64,000 nucleotides of DNA from Saccharothrix sp. NRRL B-16348 (GTDB lineage Bacteria; Actinomycetota; Actinomycetes; Mycobacteriales; Pseudonocardiaceae). The DNA lies in contig NZ_LGED01000221.1 of assembly GCF_001280085.1 (NCBI RefSeq), positions 1-64,000 of the forward strand. The letters are read 5' to 3'. Below, piece after piece: positions 10,205 through 18,601 of this stretch. Position 1 is the stretch's first letter; each line of letters begins with the position of its first letter. The notes below the pieces were generated by a model that was not told where the DNA came from, searched no databases, and was given only the letters and a program-made list of their open reading frames with translations. A program made the translations under genes and the position numbers.

Positions 10205-11314
10205 TCAGCACAGCGCAGATTCGACCGCGGACCGCAGGTTGGCCGTGCCGCCACCGGTCAGGCGTCCGTTCGCCACGGCGAAGGCCGAGCGGCCGTCCTC
10301 GGTGGCGGCGCTGAAGGAGTCGAAGCCGGGCATGTTGCTGGCGTGTCCCCACGCCACGCCGCCGCACGGAAGGGGGTACTCGCGGATCCCGAGGCCGTAG
10401 TCGGGTCCTGCCGCGGGCACCGTCGTGCGCATCTGCGCGAGCAGGTCGGGGCGCAGCACCTTGCCGGCCAGCAGCGCGCGCACGAAGCGCGTCAGGTCCG
10501 GGCCGGTGGAGATCAGCGCCGCGGCGGCTCCCGGCAGGCTCGGCTCCAGCTCCGTCACGTCCACGACCGGCTGGCCTTCGAACGCGTAGTAGCCGTGCGC
10601 GTGCGGTCCCCGGATCCGCTTGTCACCGGCCCGGGGGTACGTCGTCTGCGCCAGCCCGAGCGGCCGGATGAGGCGGTCGGTGATCTCCGCGCCGATGTCG
10701 TTGCCGGTCACGGCTTCGACCAGCATGCCGAGCACGATGTACCCGGTGTTCGAGTACTCCCACCCGGCGCCGGGGGCGAACAGCGGCGGGTGGCTCAGCC
10801 CGAGCTCCACCAGGTCCGCGGGTCGCCACGGGTGGTTGTTCGCGTCCGGGTCGGCCAGCACGTCGGCGAGGTAGTCGGCCATCCCGCTGGTGTGCTGCAG
10901 CAGCTGCCGCACGGTGATCCTGGCGCCGTCGTACCCGTTGCCCCGGACCAGCCCCGGCAGGTACCGCTCGACCGGCGCGTCCAGCTCCACCTCGCCCTCA
11001 CCGACCAGCTGCAGCACCACCGAGGCGACGAACATCTTCGTGTTGCTGGCCACCCGCACCCGGTGCCACGGACGGATCGGCCGGTCGGCGCCCAACTCCC
11101 CCGTGCCGCTGGTGACCGTCCACCGCCGGTGCCGGTCCTGGGCGAAGACCATCGCACCGGGCACCCCACGTGCGGTGAAGCCGTCCACGATCGCCTGGAC
11201 CGCGGCGTGGTCCCCGGCCGGCCGCGCGGCGACCGGTGCGGCGGTCAGGCCGCCGACACCCAGTGCGAACGCCACCGAGCCGGCGACCAGCCGCCAAGAT
11301 TTCCCTGCCCGCAT
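10205..11314 (-). CDS. Secreted serine hydrolase (class C beta-lactamase / D-Ala-D-Ala carboxypeptidase fold)
   Basis: A 369-residue exported protein with a signal peptide of about 30 residues (MRAGKSWRLVAGS...AAPVAARP). The serine-beta-lactamase/esterase motifs are in order: SNTK (SxxK, nucleophile Ser), YSNTGY (YxN), and a third motif near WGHASNMPGF in place of KTG. This pattern fits the Streptomyces R61 D-alanyl-D-alanine carboxypeptidase and esterase EstB group rather than true class C lactamases. The start at ATG 11314 has a G-rich ribosome site. It stands alone, co-directional with the GH43 gene, with about 600 bp between them. The substrate may be a peptide or an ester. Confidence 0.88.
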   Translation of the reverse strand: MRAGKSWRLVAGSVAFALGVGGLTAAPVAARPAGDHAAVQAIVDGFTARGVPGAMVFAQDRHRRWTVTSGTGELGADRPIRPWHRVRVASNTKMFVASVVLQLVGEGEVELDAPVERYLPGLVRGNGYDGARITVRQLLQHTSGMADYLADVLADPDANNHPWRPADLVELGLSHPPLFAPGAGWEYSNTGYIVLGMLVEAVTGNDIGAEITDRLIRPLGLAQTTYPRAGDKRIRGPHAHGYYAFEGQPVVDVTELEPSLPGAAAALISTGPDLTRFVRALLAGKVLRPDLLAQMRTTVPAAGPDYGLGIREYPLPCGGVAWGHASNMPGFDSFSAATEDGRSAFAVANGRLTGGGTANLRSAVESALC

Positions 11315-11550
11315 TGCACAGCCCCCCGGTCGTGTCGCGATCGACCGAACGCTACGGAGGGATCGGCACCCGGACATCCGGCAGATCCCGGAAGCGGCAC
11401 TGCGGGCAACCCCGATGCCGGACTACGGGCAAACCCTGCCATCGGCCGGGTCGGTGCCGAAAAAGATCGCCGAGGATGTCGAGACCGTGACGCCGGCTCC
11501 GTCCCAGGGGCACGAGCGGCCACGAGGGGCCGTGCGACACGGGAGCGATC

Positions 11551-11988
11551 ATGACGATTCGTCGGATGGACCACGTCGGCTTCGTGGTGGAGGATCTCGC
11601 GGCGGCGGTCGCGTTCTTCGTCGAACTGGGCATGGAGCCGGAGGGCGGGACCACGGTCGAGGGCGCCTGGGTGGACCAGCTCATCGGGCTGGAGGGCGTG
11701 CGATCGGACATCGCCTTCGTGCGGACGCCGGACGGTCATGGCCGGGTCGAGCTGTCGACGTTCCACCGGCCGGCGGCCACCGGCAGCGCGCCGTGGGAGC
11801 CGGTGAACACCCCGGGCATCCCCCGGCTCACGTTCGTCGTCGACGCGGTCGAGGACGTCCTCGACCGGCTGCGCGGCCACGGCGCCGAGCTCGTGGGCGA
11901 GTTGGCGCAGTACGAGGACCACTGCCGGTACTGCTACGTCCGCGGCCCCGCCGGCGTCATCGTCGGGCTGGTCGAGGAACTCCGCTGA
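11551..11988 (+). CDS. VOC family dioxygenase-like protein
   Basis: A 145-residue protein with two beta-alpha-beta-beta-beta units: MTIRRMDHVGFVVEDLAAAVAFF carries the first metal His, and the second unit runs from PGIPRLTFVVDAVEDV to a C-terminal YVRGPAGVIVGLVEEL strand with the final Glu ligand. This matches glyoxalase-I/extradiol-type VOC proteins. GGAG lies upstream of ATG 11551. It is convergent with the sugar dehydrogenase gene, with a shared bidirectional hairpin between them. The substrate is unknown. Confidence 0.85.
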   Translation: MTIRRMDHVGFVVEDLAAAVAFFVELGMEPEGGTTVEGAWVDQLIGLEGVRSDIAFVRTPDGHGRVELSTFHRPAATGSAPWEPVNTPGIPRLTFVVDAVEDVLDRLRGHGAELVGELAQYEDHCRYCYVRGPAGVIVGLVEELR

Positions 11989-12032
11989 TCGACGACGCGG
12001 TCTTCGACCACGACAGGGTGCCGGGACGAGCC

Positions 12033-12062
12033 GGGGACGGCCGCCTGGTCGCGGCCGTCCCC
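12033..12062. terminator. Bidirectional terminator between VOC and sugar dehydrogenase genes
   Basis: GGGGACGGCCGC (12033-12044) pairs perfectly with GCGGCCGTCCCC (12051-12062) around a 6-nt loop. It lies between two convergent stop codons. Confidence 0.75.
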
Positions 12063-12081
12063 GGAGGTGTCGCGGGAGGTG

Positions 12082-13317
12082 TCAGCGGTTCGCCACCCCG
12101 CCGGCGGCCGGCGGGACCCGCTCGATCCGCACGCGGTTCAGAGCACCCGGGAGGTCGCTGAGCACGTACAGCTCGCCGTGCACGTCGGTGCCGATCGCGG
12201 ACGGCTGGGTGGGGAAGTTGCCGATCGTCGCGGACTCGTAGCTGCCGTCGAACTTGGGACGCACGGCGAACACACGGGTCGAGCAGTAGTCGGCCGCGAT
12301 GTAGGTACCCCACGCCGCCGGGGTCCGGGAACCCCGGTACACCACGCCGCCGGTCACCGAGCAGTTGTCGTTGTAGTGGTCGTACTCGAAGACCGGGTCG
12401 GTGTACCGGCCGCCCGGCTTGCACTGCTGCGGGTCGAACACCGGGGTGCCCTCCCGGCAGGACCAGCCGAGGTTCGCACCGCCCTGCCACGGGCGGACGT
12501 GGTTGATCTCCTCGACCAGGCCCTGGCCGACGTCGCCGATCCACAGCGAGCCGTCGACCGGGTCGACGGAGAACCGCCACGGGTTGCGCAGCCCGTAGAG
12601 CCAGATCTCCGGGCGCGCGCCCGACGTGCGGACGAACGGGTTGCCGGAGGGCACGCAGTAGGGCTTCGCCCCGCAGGCGCGGTTGACGTCGATCCGCACG
12701 ATCTTCCCGAGCAGGGTGCCGAGGTCCTGACCGGCCTTGAACGGGTCGTACGCGTGGCCGCCGTCGCCGAGGGACCAGTAGAGGTAGCCGTCGCGGCCGA
12801 ACGCCACTTGACCGCCGTTGTGGTTGCCGTACTCGGCGTGATCCTGGGTGAGCAGCACTTGCAGCCGCTCGGGAGCGCTGATGGGCACTCGCGCCAGGGT
12901 CAGCGCGCCCGCGGGCAGGCTCGTGTAGGCCACGTAGAGGATCCCGGTGCGGGCGAAGTTCGGCGCGGGAGTGACGCCGAGGAGGCCGCGCTCGTTGTCC
13001 GACTCGTCGACCAGGGCGGTCAGGTCGAGCACCGGTTCGGCCGCCAGGCCGGTGTCGGGGTGGTAGGCGCGGACGGTGCCCTTCTTCTCCGCGATCAGCA
13101 TCCGGCCGTCCGGCAGCCCGGTGATCGCGACCGGACGCCGCAGACCGGACGCCACCTGTTCGGACACCACGGTCAGCTCGGCGAGCGCCGCGCGGGTGTG
13201 TGACGTGCCGGCCGCGGCGCTGCCGCTCGCCAACACCGAGGGCAGCAGTAACGCGGGCAAGGCGAGAACGAGCAAGCTGGCCAGCAGAGTGGCCGGGCGA
13301 CTACGCCGTCGCAACAT
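12082..13317 (-). CDS. Secreted PQQ-dependent sugar dehydrogenase (soluble GDH/aldose dehydrogenase type)
   Basis: A 411-residue exported beta-propeller oxidoreductase. A signal peptide (MLRRRSRPATLLASLLVLALPALLLPSVLA) precedes a GSDH-type six-bladed propeller: RRPVAITGLPDGRMLIAEK, the NERGLLGVTPAPNF segment, the HNGGQVAFGRDGYLYWSLGDGG motif, and GLRNPWRFSVDP. Members oxidise aldoses at C1 with PQQ bound in the central cavity. Cys pairs (CGAKPYC, CREGTPVFDPQQC) fit an extracellular protein. GAGGAG upstream supports ATG 13317. A perfect CebR/CelR-type operator lies 37 bp upstream, implying cello-oligosaccharide control. It could feed electrons to LPMOs such as the one at 40077, but no such pairing is shown here. 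Confidence 0.9.
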   Translation of the reverse strand: MLRRRSRPATLLASLLVLALPALLLPSVLASGSAAAGTSHTRAALAELTVVSEQVASGLRRPVAITGLPDGRMLIAEKKGTVRAYHPDTGLAAEPVLDLTALVDESDNERGLLGVTPAPNFARTGILYVAYTSLPAGALTLARVPISAPERLQVLLTQDHAEYGNHNGGQVAFGRDGYLYWSLGDGGHAYDPFKAGQDLGTLLGKIVRIDVNRACGAKPYCVPSGNPFVRTSGARPEIWLYGLRNPWRFSVDPVDGSLWIGDVGQGLVEEINHVRPWQGGANLGWSCREGTPVFDPQQCKPGGRYTDPVFEYDHYNDNCSVTGGVVYRGSRTPAAWGTYIAADYCSTRVFAVRPKFDGSYESATIGNFPTQPSAIGTDVHGELYVLSDLPGALNRVRIERVPPAAGGVANR

Positions 13318-13353
13318 GGTTCGGCTCCTCGAGCAAGGTGGAAGACACATTTC

Positions 13354-13367
13354 TGGGAGCGCTCCCA
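13354..13367. promoter_or_regulatory. CebR/CelR operator TGGGAGCGCTCCCA
   Basis: TGGGAGCGCTCCCA is a perfect 14-bp palindrome identical to the operator described for CelR of Thermobifida fusca and CebR of Streptomyces, the LacI-family repressors released by cellobiose. It lies 37 bp upstream of the sugar dehydrogenase start codon. No cebR-like gene with assigned specificity is visible in the window. Confidence 0.85.
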
Positions 13368-13499
13368 ACCTAGCGCGACTTCCCGCCAAGATCCAGCCGC
13401 CGTCCACCTCGTCCGCCCATCGACCGATCGGACCAGTCGAAGTCGCGTTCGGCCTGACCGACCTTCGGCGGACAACCAGCCGAACGCGGCTCCGATGCC

Positions 13500-13751
13500 T
13501 CAGACGACCGCCCACCACCGCTGATCAGTGGCCGTGGCGATGCAGTCGTACTGGAACGCGGGGGGCACCGTTGACGTTGTTCCCGCCCTGCACCGCCAGG
13601 CACCTGCCGGTGTGCAGGTTCAGGAACCTGGTGTTCAGGTACCGCCCCGAGCTGTCGAAGTAGTCCACATAGGTCCACCTCTGGCGAGCACTCCGGACAG
13701 CAGGCAGGTCAGCGCGACCAGGACCGTGGCACATCGCCGGTACATCGGCAT
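13500..13751 (-). pseudogene. Frameshifted small secreted ricin-type lectin
   Basis: Read in three pieces, this 252-bp stretch makes an 83-residue secreted lectin repeat. First comes a signal peptide (MPMYRRCATVLVALTCLLSGVLA) from ATG 13751, then after a -1 shift QRWTYVDYFDSSGRYLNTRF plus the block LNLHTGRCLAVQGGNNVNG. After a +1 shift in a run of six C residues comes APAFQYDCIATATDQRWWAVV and a stop at 13500. The first and last parts are in the same frame, so the two shifts compensate. The QxW-type DQRW motif and the Cys pair are those of one ricin/CBM13 repeat. It is either a real decayed gene or two base-calling errors. Divergent from the AfsR-like regulator. Confidence 0.6.
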
Positions 13752-13898
13752 CACTCATTCCGCTCGACGGGAGGCCGGGAACCAGCCTCGGGAATTGACG
13801 TGCCTGATCACGGTCGGGCGGACACCGCGGGGGAACCTTCGGTGAACCTTGTAGCCGGCTGCCAGGTCCGGTAGAGAGGTGGTGGGGGTGGGGGCGGC

Positions 13899-16643
13899 GT
13901 GGTCGAGTTCCGGTTGCTGGGCGCTGTCGAAGTGGTGGCCGGTGGTGTGCCCCTCGATGTCGGGCACGCCCGTCAGCGCGACCTGCTGGCGGTGCTGCTG
14001 ATCGAGGCAGGCCAGGTGGTGCCGATCGACCGGCTGGCGGACCGGGCGTGGGGCGCGAAGCTCCCGCGCAAACCGAACGACGCGCTCTACAGCTACCTGT
14101 CACGGTTGCGCACGGCGTTTCGCGGCATTGACGACGTCACCATCAAGCGGCAGCGCGGTGGCTACTCGTTGGTGGTCGAGCCGCGGGCGGTGGATGTCCA
14201 CCGGTTCGCCTGGCTGACCGGAAAGGCCAGGGCCGCACCGGACGACGACGTCGCGCTCGCCCTGTTCGACGAAGCGTTGGCGCTGTGGCGCGGAAGGGCG
14301 CTCGACGGGCTCGATTCCCCTTGGAGCGACTCCGTCCGCGCCGATCTGGACCGGCAGCGCTACGCGGCCGCGCTGGAGCGCAACGACCTCCGCCTCCGGA
14401 CCGGACGTCACGCCGACGTGCTCGCCGAGCTGGCCGACGAACCGCTGCTCGATGAACGCGCCGCCGCGCAACTGGTCGAAGCGCTCCAGCTCGACGGGCG
14501 CCCGGCCGACGCGCTGCGCGAGTACGAACGGATCCGGCGACGGCTGGCCGACGAGCTGGGCGCTGATCCAGGTCCGCGGTTGCGCGAGGTGCACCAGCGC
14601 ATCCTCACCGGCGAAGCGGCTGGACCAGGGATGCCCCGTCAACTGCCGGCGCCGCCGTCGACGTTCACCGGTCGCACAGCGGAACTGGCGGCTCTGGACG
14701 ACCTGCTCGCCGAGCCGGGCTCGCTCGTGGTGGTCACCGGAAGCGGTGGGATCGGCAAGACCTGGCTCACGCTGCGGTGGGCGGCTGACCACGTGGGCCG
14801 GTTCACCGACGGGCAGCTCTACGTGAACCTGCGGGGGTTCGACCCGGCGCTCCGCCCGGTCGCGGCGGCCGGCGTCCTGCGCGATTTCCTCGCGGCGCTG
14901 GGGATCGCGCCGGAGTTCATCCCGCCCGGGGTCGAGGCGCGCGCGGCGATGTACCGGAACCTGAGCGCCGGGCGGTCGATGCTGATCGTGCTCGACAACG
15001 CCCGCGACACCGCGCAGATCACCCCGCTGCTGCCCGGTGGTTCCCGCTGCTCCGTGCTGGTGACCAGCCGTCATCAGCTGGGCGGGTTGCTCACCACGCA
15101 CGGCGCCCGCGCGCTGCCAGTGCGGCATCTGCACGACGGTGAGGCGCGTGCCTTGCTCGAACGACGTCTGGGTGCCGCGAAGCTGCGTGACGATCCCGAA
15201 GCCGCCGACGAGATCGTGCGCCACTGCGCGGGATTGCCGCTGGCGTTGGCCATCGTCGCCGCCCGTGCCCTCAGCGAGCCGGACCTCGGGCTTGCCGCCC
15301 TGGTCTCCGACCTGCGGGACGCCCGGTTGGACACGCTGGACGCCGGCGAAGTGCCCGCGAACCTCCGTGCGGTGTTCTCGGCGTCGTACCGGGCTCTCGA
15401 TCCGGAGGCAGCGTGGGCTTTCCGGCTGCTCGGGCTGGTGCCCGGCGCCGACATCGGCAGCGGCGCCGCAGCCGCTCTGATCGGCGCCGCGCGGCCGTTA
15501 CGGGGCCTGACCGCGGCGAATCTGCTGCGGGAATCGCCACCGGGGCGTTTACGGCTGCACGACCTCGTCCGGCTCTACGCCCGCGAACTCGCCGACACGG
15601 TCGACGACCCGGGTGATCGGAAGGCAGCCCTCGATCGGCTCTTCGACCACTACCTGCACACGGCTTCCGCGGCGATGGACTTGTTCGCCGTGCACGAGCC
15701 CTACCGTCGCCCACCCGTGCCGACAGCGGGGCAGCCGACGCCGAGCTTCGCGGGTTACGTGCAGGCTCGCGCTTGGCTGGACGCCGAACGTCCGGCCCTG
15801 CTGGCCATGGGCGCCCACGCCGCGGCGTTCGGTCACGAGCGGCACGCCGTCTGGCTCGCCGCGGTCCTCTTCCGCTATCTCGACGTCACAGCGCACTACG
15901 AAGACGCGCTGGCACTGCACGGCAACGCGCTCGCGTTCACCGATCCCGGCAGCTTGGCCCGCGGGATCGCGCACCACGCCGTGGGCTGGACGTTGATCCG
16001 GCTGGGCCGTGCGGACGAAGCTGCCGACCACCTCCGACAAGCCCTGTCCAGCGCACAGGACCACCGGTCCGACCTCCTCGAAAGTGCGGTGCGCGGCGGA
16101 CTCGCTGTCGTCCACGACAGGTCCGGCGAACGGTCCAGCGCGCGAGAGCAGCACGAACTCGCGCTCGCCGCCGCCCGCCGCGCCGGCCACGTGCACCTGG
16201 AAGGAATCGCCTTGTGCGACCTCGGCGAGCACGCCGGCTCGTGCGGTGATCACGAGGAAGCTCTTCAGCACCTGGGGGAAAGCGGCCGGATCGCCAGGGA
16301 GATCGGAGACGGCGGCCTCGCCGGACGGATCTTCGCGGCGCTGGGACGGACCAACGCCGGACTCGGCCGGACCGACGAGGCCGCCCGCCAGCTCCAACGC
16401 GCCCTGCGCTTCGCCCGCTTCGGCGGGAACACCACCCTCGAAGTCAGCGCGCTCAACGATCTCGGCGCCGTCGTCCCGGCGGCTGAAGCGCTCGACCACC
16501 ACGAACAAGCGCTCACCCTCGCCAAGCGGATCGGTCACCGGCACGAACTCGCCCGAGCCCACCGCGGTCTGGCCGAGGCACACCGGCAGCTGAGCAACCA
16601 CGCGGAAGCCGCACTGCATGCGGCGTGGGCCAACCGGGTGTAG
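13899..16643 (+). CDS. AfsR/SARP-type regulator (BTAD, NB-ARC, TPR)
   Basis: A 914-residue cytoplasmic regulator. Residues about 1-90 form an OmpR-like winged helix (FRLLGAVEVVAGGVPL to IKRQRGGYSLVV). Residues about 95-240 are the bacterial transcriptional activator domain (BTAD; ADALREYERIRRRLADELGADPGP). An NB-ARC STAND ATPase follows with P-loop VVTGSGGIGKTWL (about 280-292) and Walker B-like MLIVLDNAR; the C-terminal third consists of tetratricopeptide repeats. Such proteins activate secondary metabolism or development after nucleotide-driven assembly. No biosynthetic cluster is next to it, so the target is unknown. GTG 13899 is the first codon giving the complete winged helix. Confidence 0.93.
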   Translation: MVEFRLLGAVEVVAGGVPLDVGHARQRDLLAVLLIEAGQVVPIDRLADRAWGAKLPRKPNDALYSYLSRLRTAFRGIDDVTIKRQRGGYSLVVEPRAVDVHRFAWLTGKARAAPDDDVALALFDEALALWRGRALDGLDSPWSDSVRADLDRQRYAAALERNDLRLRTGRHADVLAELADEPLLDERAAAQLVEALQLDGRPADALREYERIRRRLADELGADPGPRLREVHQRILTGEAAGPGMPRQLPAPPSTFTGRTAELAALDDLLAEPGSLVVVTGSGGIGKTWLTLRWAADHVGRFTDGQLYVNLRGFDPALRPVAAAGVLRDFLAALGIAPEFIPPGVEARAAMYRNLSAGRSMLIVLDNARDTAQITPLLPGGSRCSVLVTSRHQLGGLLTTHGARALPVRHLHDGEARALLERRLGAAKLRDDPEAADEIVRHCAGLPLALAIVAARALSEPDLGLAALVSDLRDARLDTLDAGEVPANLRAVFSASYRALDPEAAWAFRLLGLVPGADIGSGAAAALIGAARPLRGLTAANLLRESPPGRLRLHDLVRLYARELADTVDDPGDRKAALDRLFDHYLHTASAAMDLFAVHEPYRRPPVPTAGQPTPSFAGYVQARAWLDAERPALLAMGAHAAAFGHERHAVWLAAVLFRYLDVTAHYEDALALHGNALAFTDPGSLARGIAHHAVGWTLIRLGRADEAADHLRQALSSAQDHRSDLLESAVRGGLAVVHDRSGERSSAREQHELALAAARRAGHVHLEGIALCDLGEHAGSCGDHEEALQHLGESGRIAREIGDGGLAGRIFAALGRTNAGLGRTDEAARQLQRALRFARFGGNTTLEVSALNDLGAVVPAAEALDHHEQALTLAKRIGHRHELARAHRGLAEAHRQLSNHAEAALHAAWANRV

Positions 16644-16712
16644 CCCGTCGGCAAACTGGTTAACGGCGTCGAGACCGTTGGATGGATCTCCGCGTGCGCC
16701 TACGTTCGCGGG

Positions 16713-17855
16713 ATGCAACCAACACAGCCCACGCGCGAGCACCCTCTCTCCCGGGACGAGCAGGTCGTCACGTCCACCTTGCTCGACGAGCTCCGGGCAC
16801 GCACTCCCGGTGCCACCATCGCCGATCTCGTGCTGGAAAAGACCGACGCCGCCAGACAGGTCTGCTCCGATTACGTCGCCACGCACTTAGCCGGCCTGGC
16901 CGACCTGATGCTCATCAAGAGCCTCCTGGCCACGGCCGAGCTGCAGCGGCTCGGGGCGACCGTCGAAGGCGTCGAGCGGACCCCGGAGGAGAAAGCCCTG
17001 GTCGACGTGGCCACCGCACCCTACGGGGAGCTGGTCAAGAAGCGGTTGATCGCCGCCTACGGGTTGGACCGCTTCGAAGTCCTGGCGGTCGAGGCCTACA
17101 GTGACGCGAACAAGAAGGTGAAGGACTTCGAAGGTGTGCCCAACCCGCACTTCATGGGCACTTCGGTCCAGAACTGGGGCTACTACGCGGACGGCTGGGA
17201 CGCGCTGAGTTCGGCCCTCGCCAAGCTGCCGAGCCTGGGCGACCTCGGGTTGGTCCTCACGACCTACCGCGCGCCCCGCCAGCCGAAGGTCATGGGCGAG
17301 CTGCTGGAGATCCAGAAGATCGCCGCGATCAAGCCGGAATCGATGATCGAGCACGGCACCGCGGTCATGGACATGGGCCAGCTCCACTTCCTGTCCACGG
17401 CCATCACCGACAACGTGCACTGGACGCGCGCCGGCGAGGTCGGCGGCCTGATCGGGATCACCGGGTACTCGGGTGTCTACATCAACCCGTTCGGGATCCA
17501 GGGCTGGCTCGACGGCGCCGAGATCCTCTACCCGCCGCGCGTCGTCACCGTCTTCGAAGGCTTGAACCCGCACGGTTACCGGGACGGATCGGTCGACTAC
17601 CCGGTCGCGCACCTGCGGGAGATCTCGAAGCGGGAGACCGGTCAGGCCGTGTACCGCGACGACAAGTACATGTTGGTGGTCGCCCGCGACAACAATCTGG
17701 ATGCGACCAAGCTGAAGATGGTGAAGCAACTGGAAACGCGGTTCGCGCCCGACGCGGTGCGCAGCGCACTCGTCGAGCTGGGACTGTCCTACAAGGGCGT
17801 CATGTACCTCACCTTGGATGAACTGACGACACTGCACGACCACCTCGCCACGTGA
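16713..17855 (+). CDS. Unrecognised protein with ADP-ribosyltransferase-like motifs
   Basis: A 380-residue soluble protein with no signal or membrane segment and no family that I can name with certainty. The N-terminal half is helical. From about residue 175 the order of motifs resembles the R-S-E ADP-ribosyltransferase fold: Arg186 in VLTTYRAPRQ, Ser228-Thr229 in LHFLSTAI (the STS strand) and Glu270 in LDGAEILYPPRVVTVF, where ARTs carry the catalytic Glu just before a hydrophobic strand and a Pro-rich turn. Only one Glu of the usual E-x-E or Q-x-E is present. It is followed by a clean terminator and appears to be a single-gene unit 70 bp after the AfsR-like gene. ART activity is a hypothesis; the coding status is firm. 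Confidence 0.6.
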   Translation: MQPTQPTREHPLSRDEQVVTSTLLDELRARTPGATIADLVLEKTDAARQVCSDYVATHLAGLADLMLIKSLLATAELQRLGATVEGVERTPEEKALVDVATAPYGELVKKRLIAAYGLDRFEVLAVEAYSDANKKVKDFEGVPNPHFMGTSVQNWGYYADGWDALSSALAKLPSLGDLGLVLTTYRAPRQPKVMGELLEIQKIAAIKPESMIEHGTAVMDMGQLHFLSTAITDNVHWTRAGEVGGLIGITGYSGVYINPFGIQGWLDGAEILYPPRVVTVFEGLNPHGYRDGSVDYPVAHLREISKRETGQAVYRDDKYMLVVARDNNLDATKLKMVKQLETRFAPDAVRSALVELGLSYKGVMYLTLDELTTLHDHLAT

Positions 17856-17900
17856 TCACCGAAGTCCCGGGGTACGCCTGAACGGTCCGGACCCCGGCCG

Positions 17901-17931
17901 TCGGGACACCCGGCTGTGGCAGGTGTCCCGA
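17901..17931. terminator. Hairpin between convergent genes
   Basis: TCGGGACACC (17901-17910) and GGTGTCCCGA (17922-17931) form a 10-bp stem with an 11-nt loop between the convergent 16713 and 17946 genes. Confidence 0.7.
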
Positions 17932-17945
17932 CAGGCCGGTCGTGG

Positions 17946-18458
17946 TCAGGGCCGGCCGGGCATCGCGGACGAGTGGTGGTTGACGATCTTCCACTCGCCG
18001 TTCACGCGCTCGTAGACGTAGCTGTAGCGGGCTTCGGCGGTGGCCCCGGTCGCGGCGAACGTGAAGCGGTAGGTGCCCGCGTCGACGGCCGAGTCCGGAC
18101 CGAGGATCTTCACGTGCGACTCGAGGATCTGCCCCTGCGGCTTGTCCTTCAGGAACTTCACGAAGTAGTCGACGATCTCCGCGCGGTCGCTCCGCACGTT
18201 GTCCGACAGGGTCGGCAGCAGCACGGCGTCGCTCGCGTAGCGGTCGGCGACCTTCTGCGGGTCTCCGGTTCCCAGCGCGTCGTTCCACTCGGCGAAGAAC
18301 GCCTGCACTTCCTGCGTGGTCGGCATCGCGGACGCAGCGTTGCCGGACTGCGGGGCCGGCGCTCCCGCCGACGCGGGCGAGCCGCAGCCGACGAGCGCCA
18401 CGGCCGCGGTCATCGCGGCGGCGACGATTCCGATCCGGACAGACATGGTCTTGCGCAT
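17946..18458 (-). CDS. SgcJ/EcaC (SnoaL/NTF2-like) lipoprotein
   Basis: A 170-residue protein with a lipoprotein signal (lipobox LVGCGS, Cys about residue 25). It continues into an NTF2-like cone fold of the SgcJ/EcaC group: VQAFFAEWNDALGTGDPQKVADRY, AVLLPTLSDNVRSDR, and a C-terminal GEWKIVNHHSSAMP strand. The fold is shared with the CaMKII association domain; the bacterial secreted versions have no settled activity. GGAGG lies about 9 bases before ATG 18458. It is separate from the kinase gene downstream, with 143 bp of upstream space that shows only a promoter-sized gap. Confidence 0.82.
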   Translation of the reverse strand: MRKTMSVRIGIVAAAMTAAVALVGCGSPASAGAPAPQSGNAASAMPTTQEVQAFFAEWNDALGTGDPQKVADRYASDAVLLPTLSDNVRSDRAEIVDYFVKFLKDKPQGQILESHVKILGPDSAVDAGTYRFTFAATGATAEARYSYVYERVNGEWKIVNHHSSAMPGRP

Positions 18459-18601
18459 CTGGTGGTGCCTCCTGCGGCTGTCGGGGTGTTGTCACCCACT
18501 TTCGTGTGACACCCACCAGCAGCAGGACAGGAGAAGAACAACGCTCAGTAAGGATTCCTCCAAGCTTCAGCCGAAGCCTCAAGCCACCGCGGCGATCCTG
18601 A

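Noticed and set aside
13899..16886. Minus-strand frames under the AfsR-like gene
   Set aside because: No start signals or domain features; overlapping a clear 914-residue regulator.
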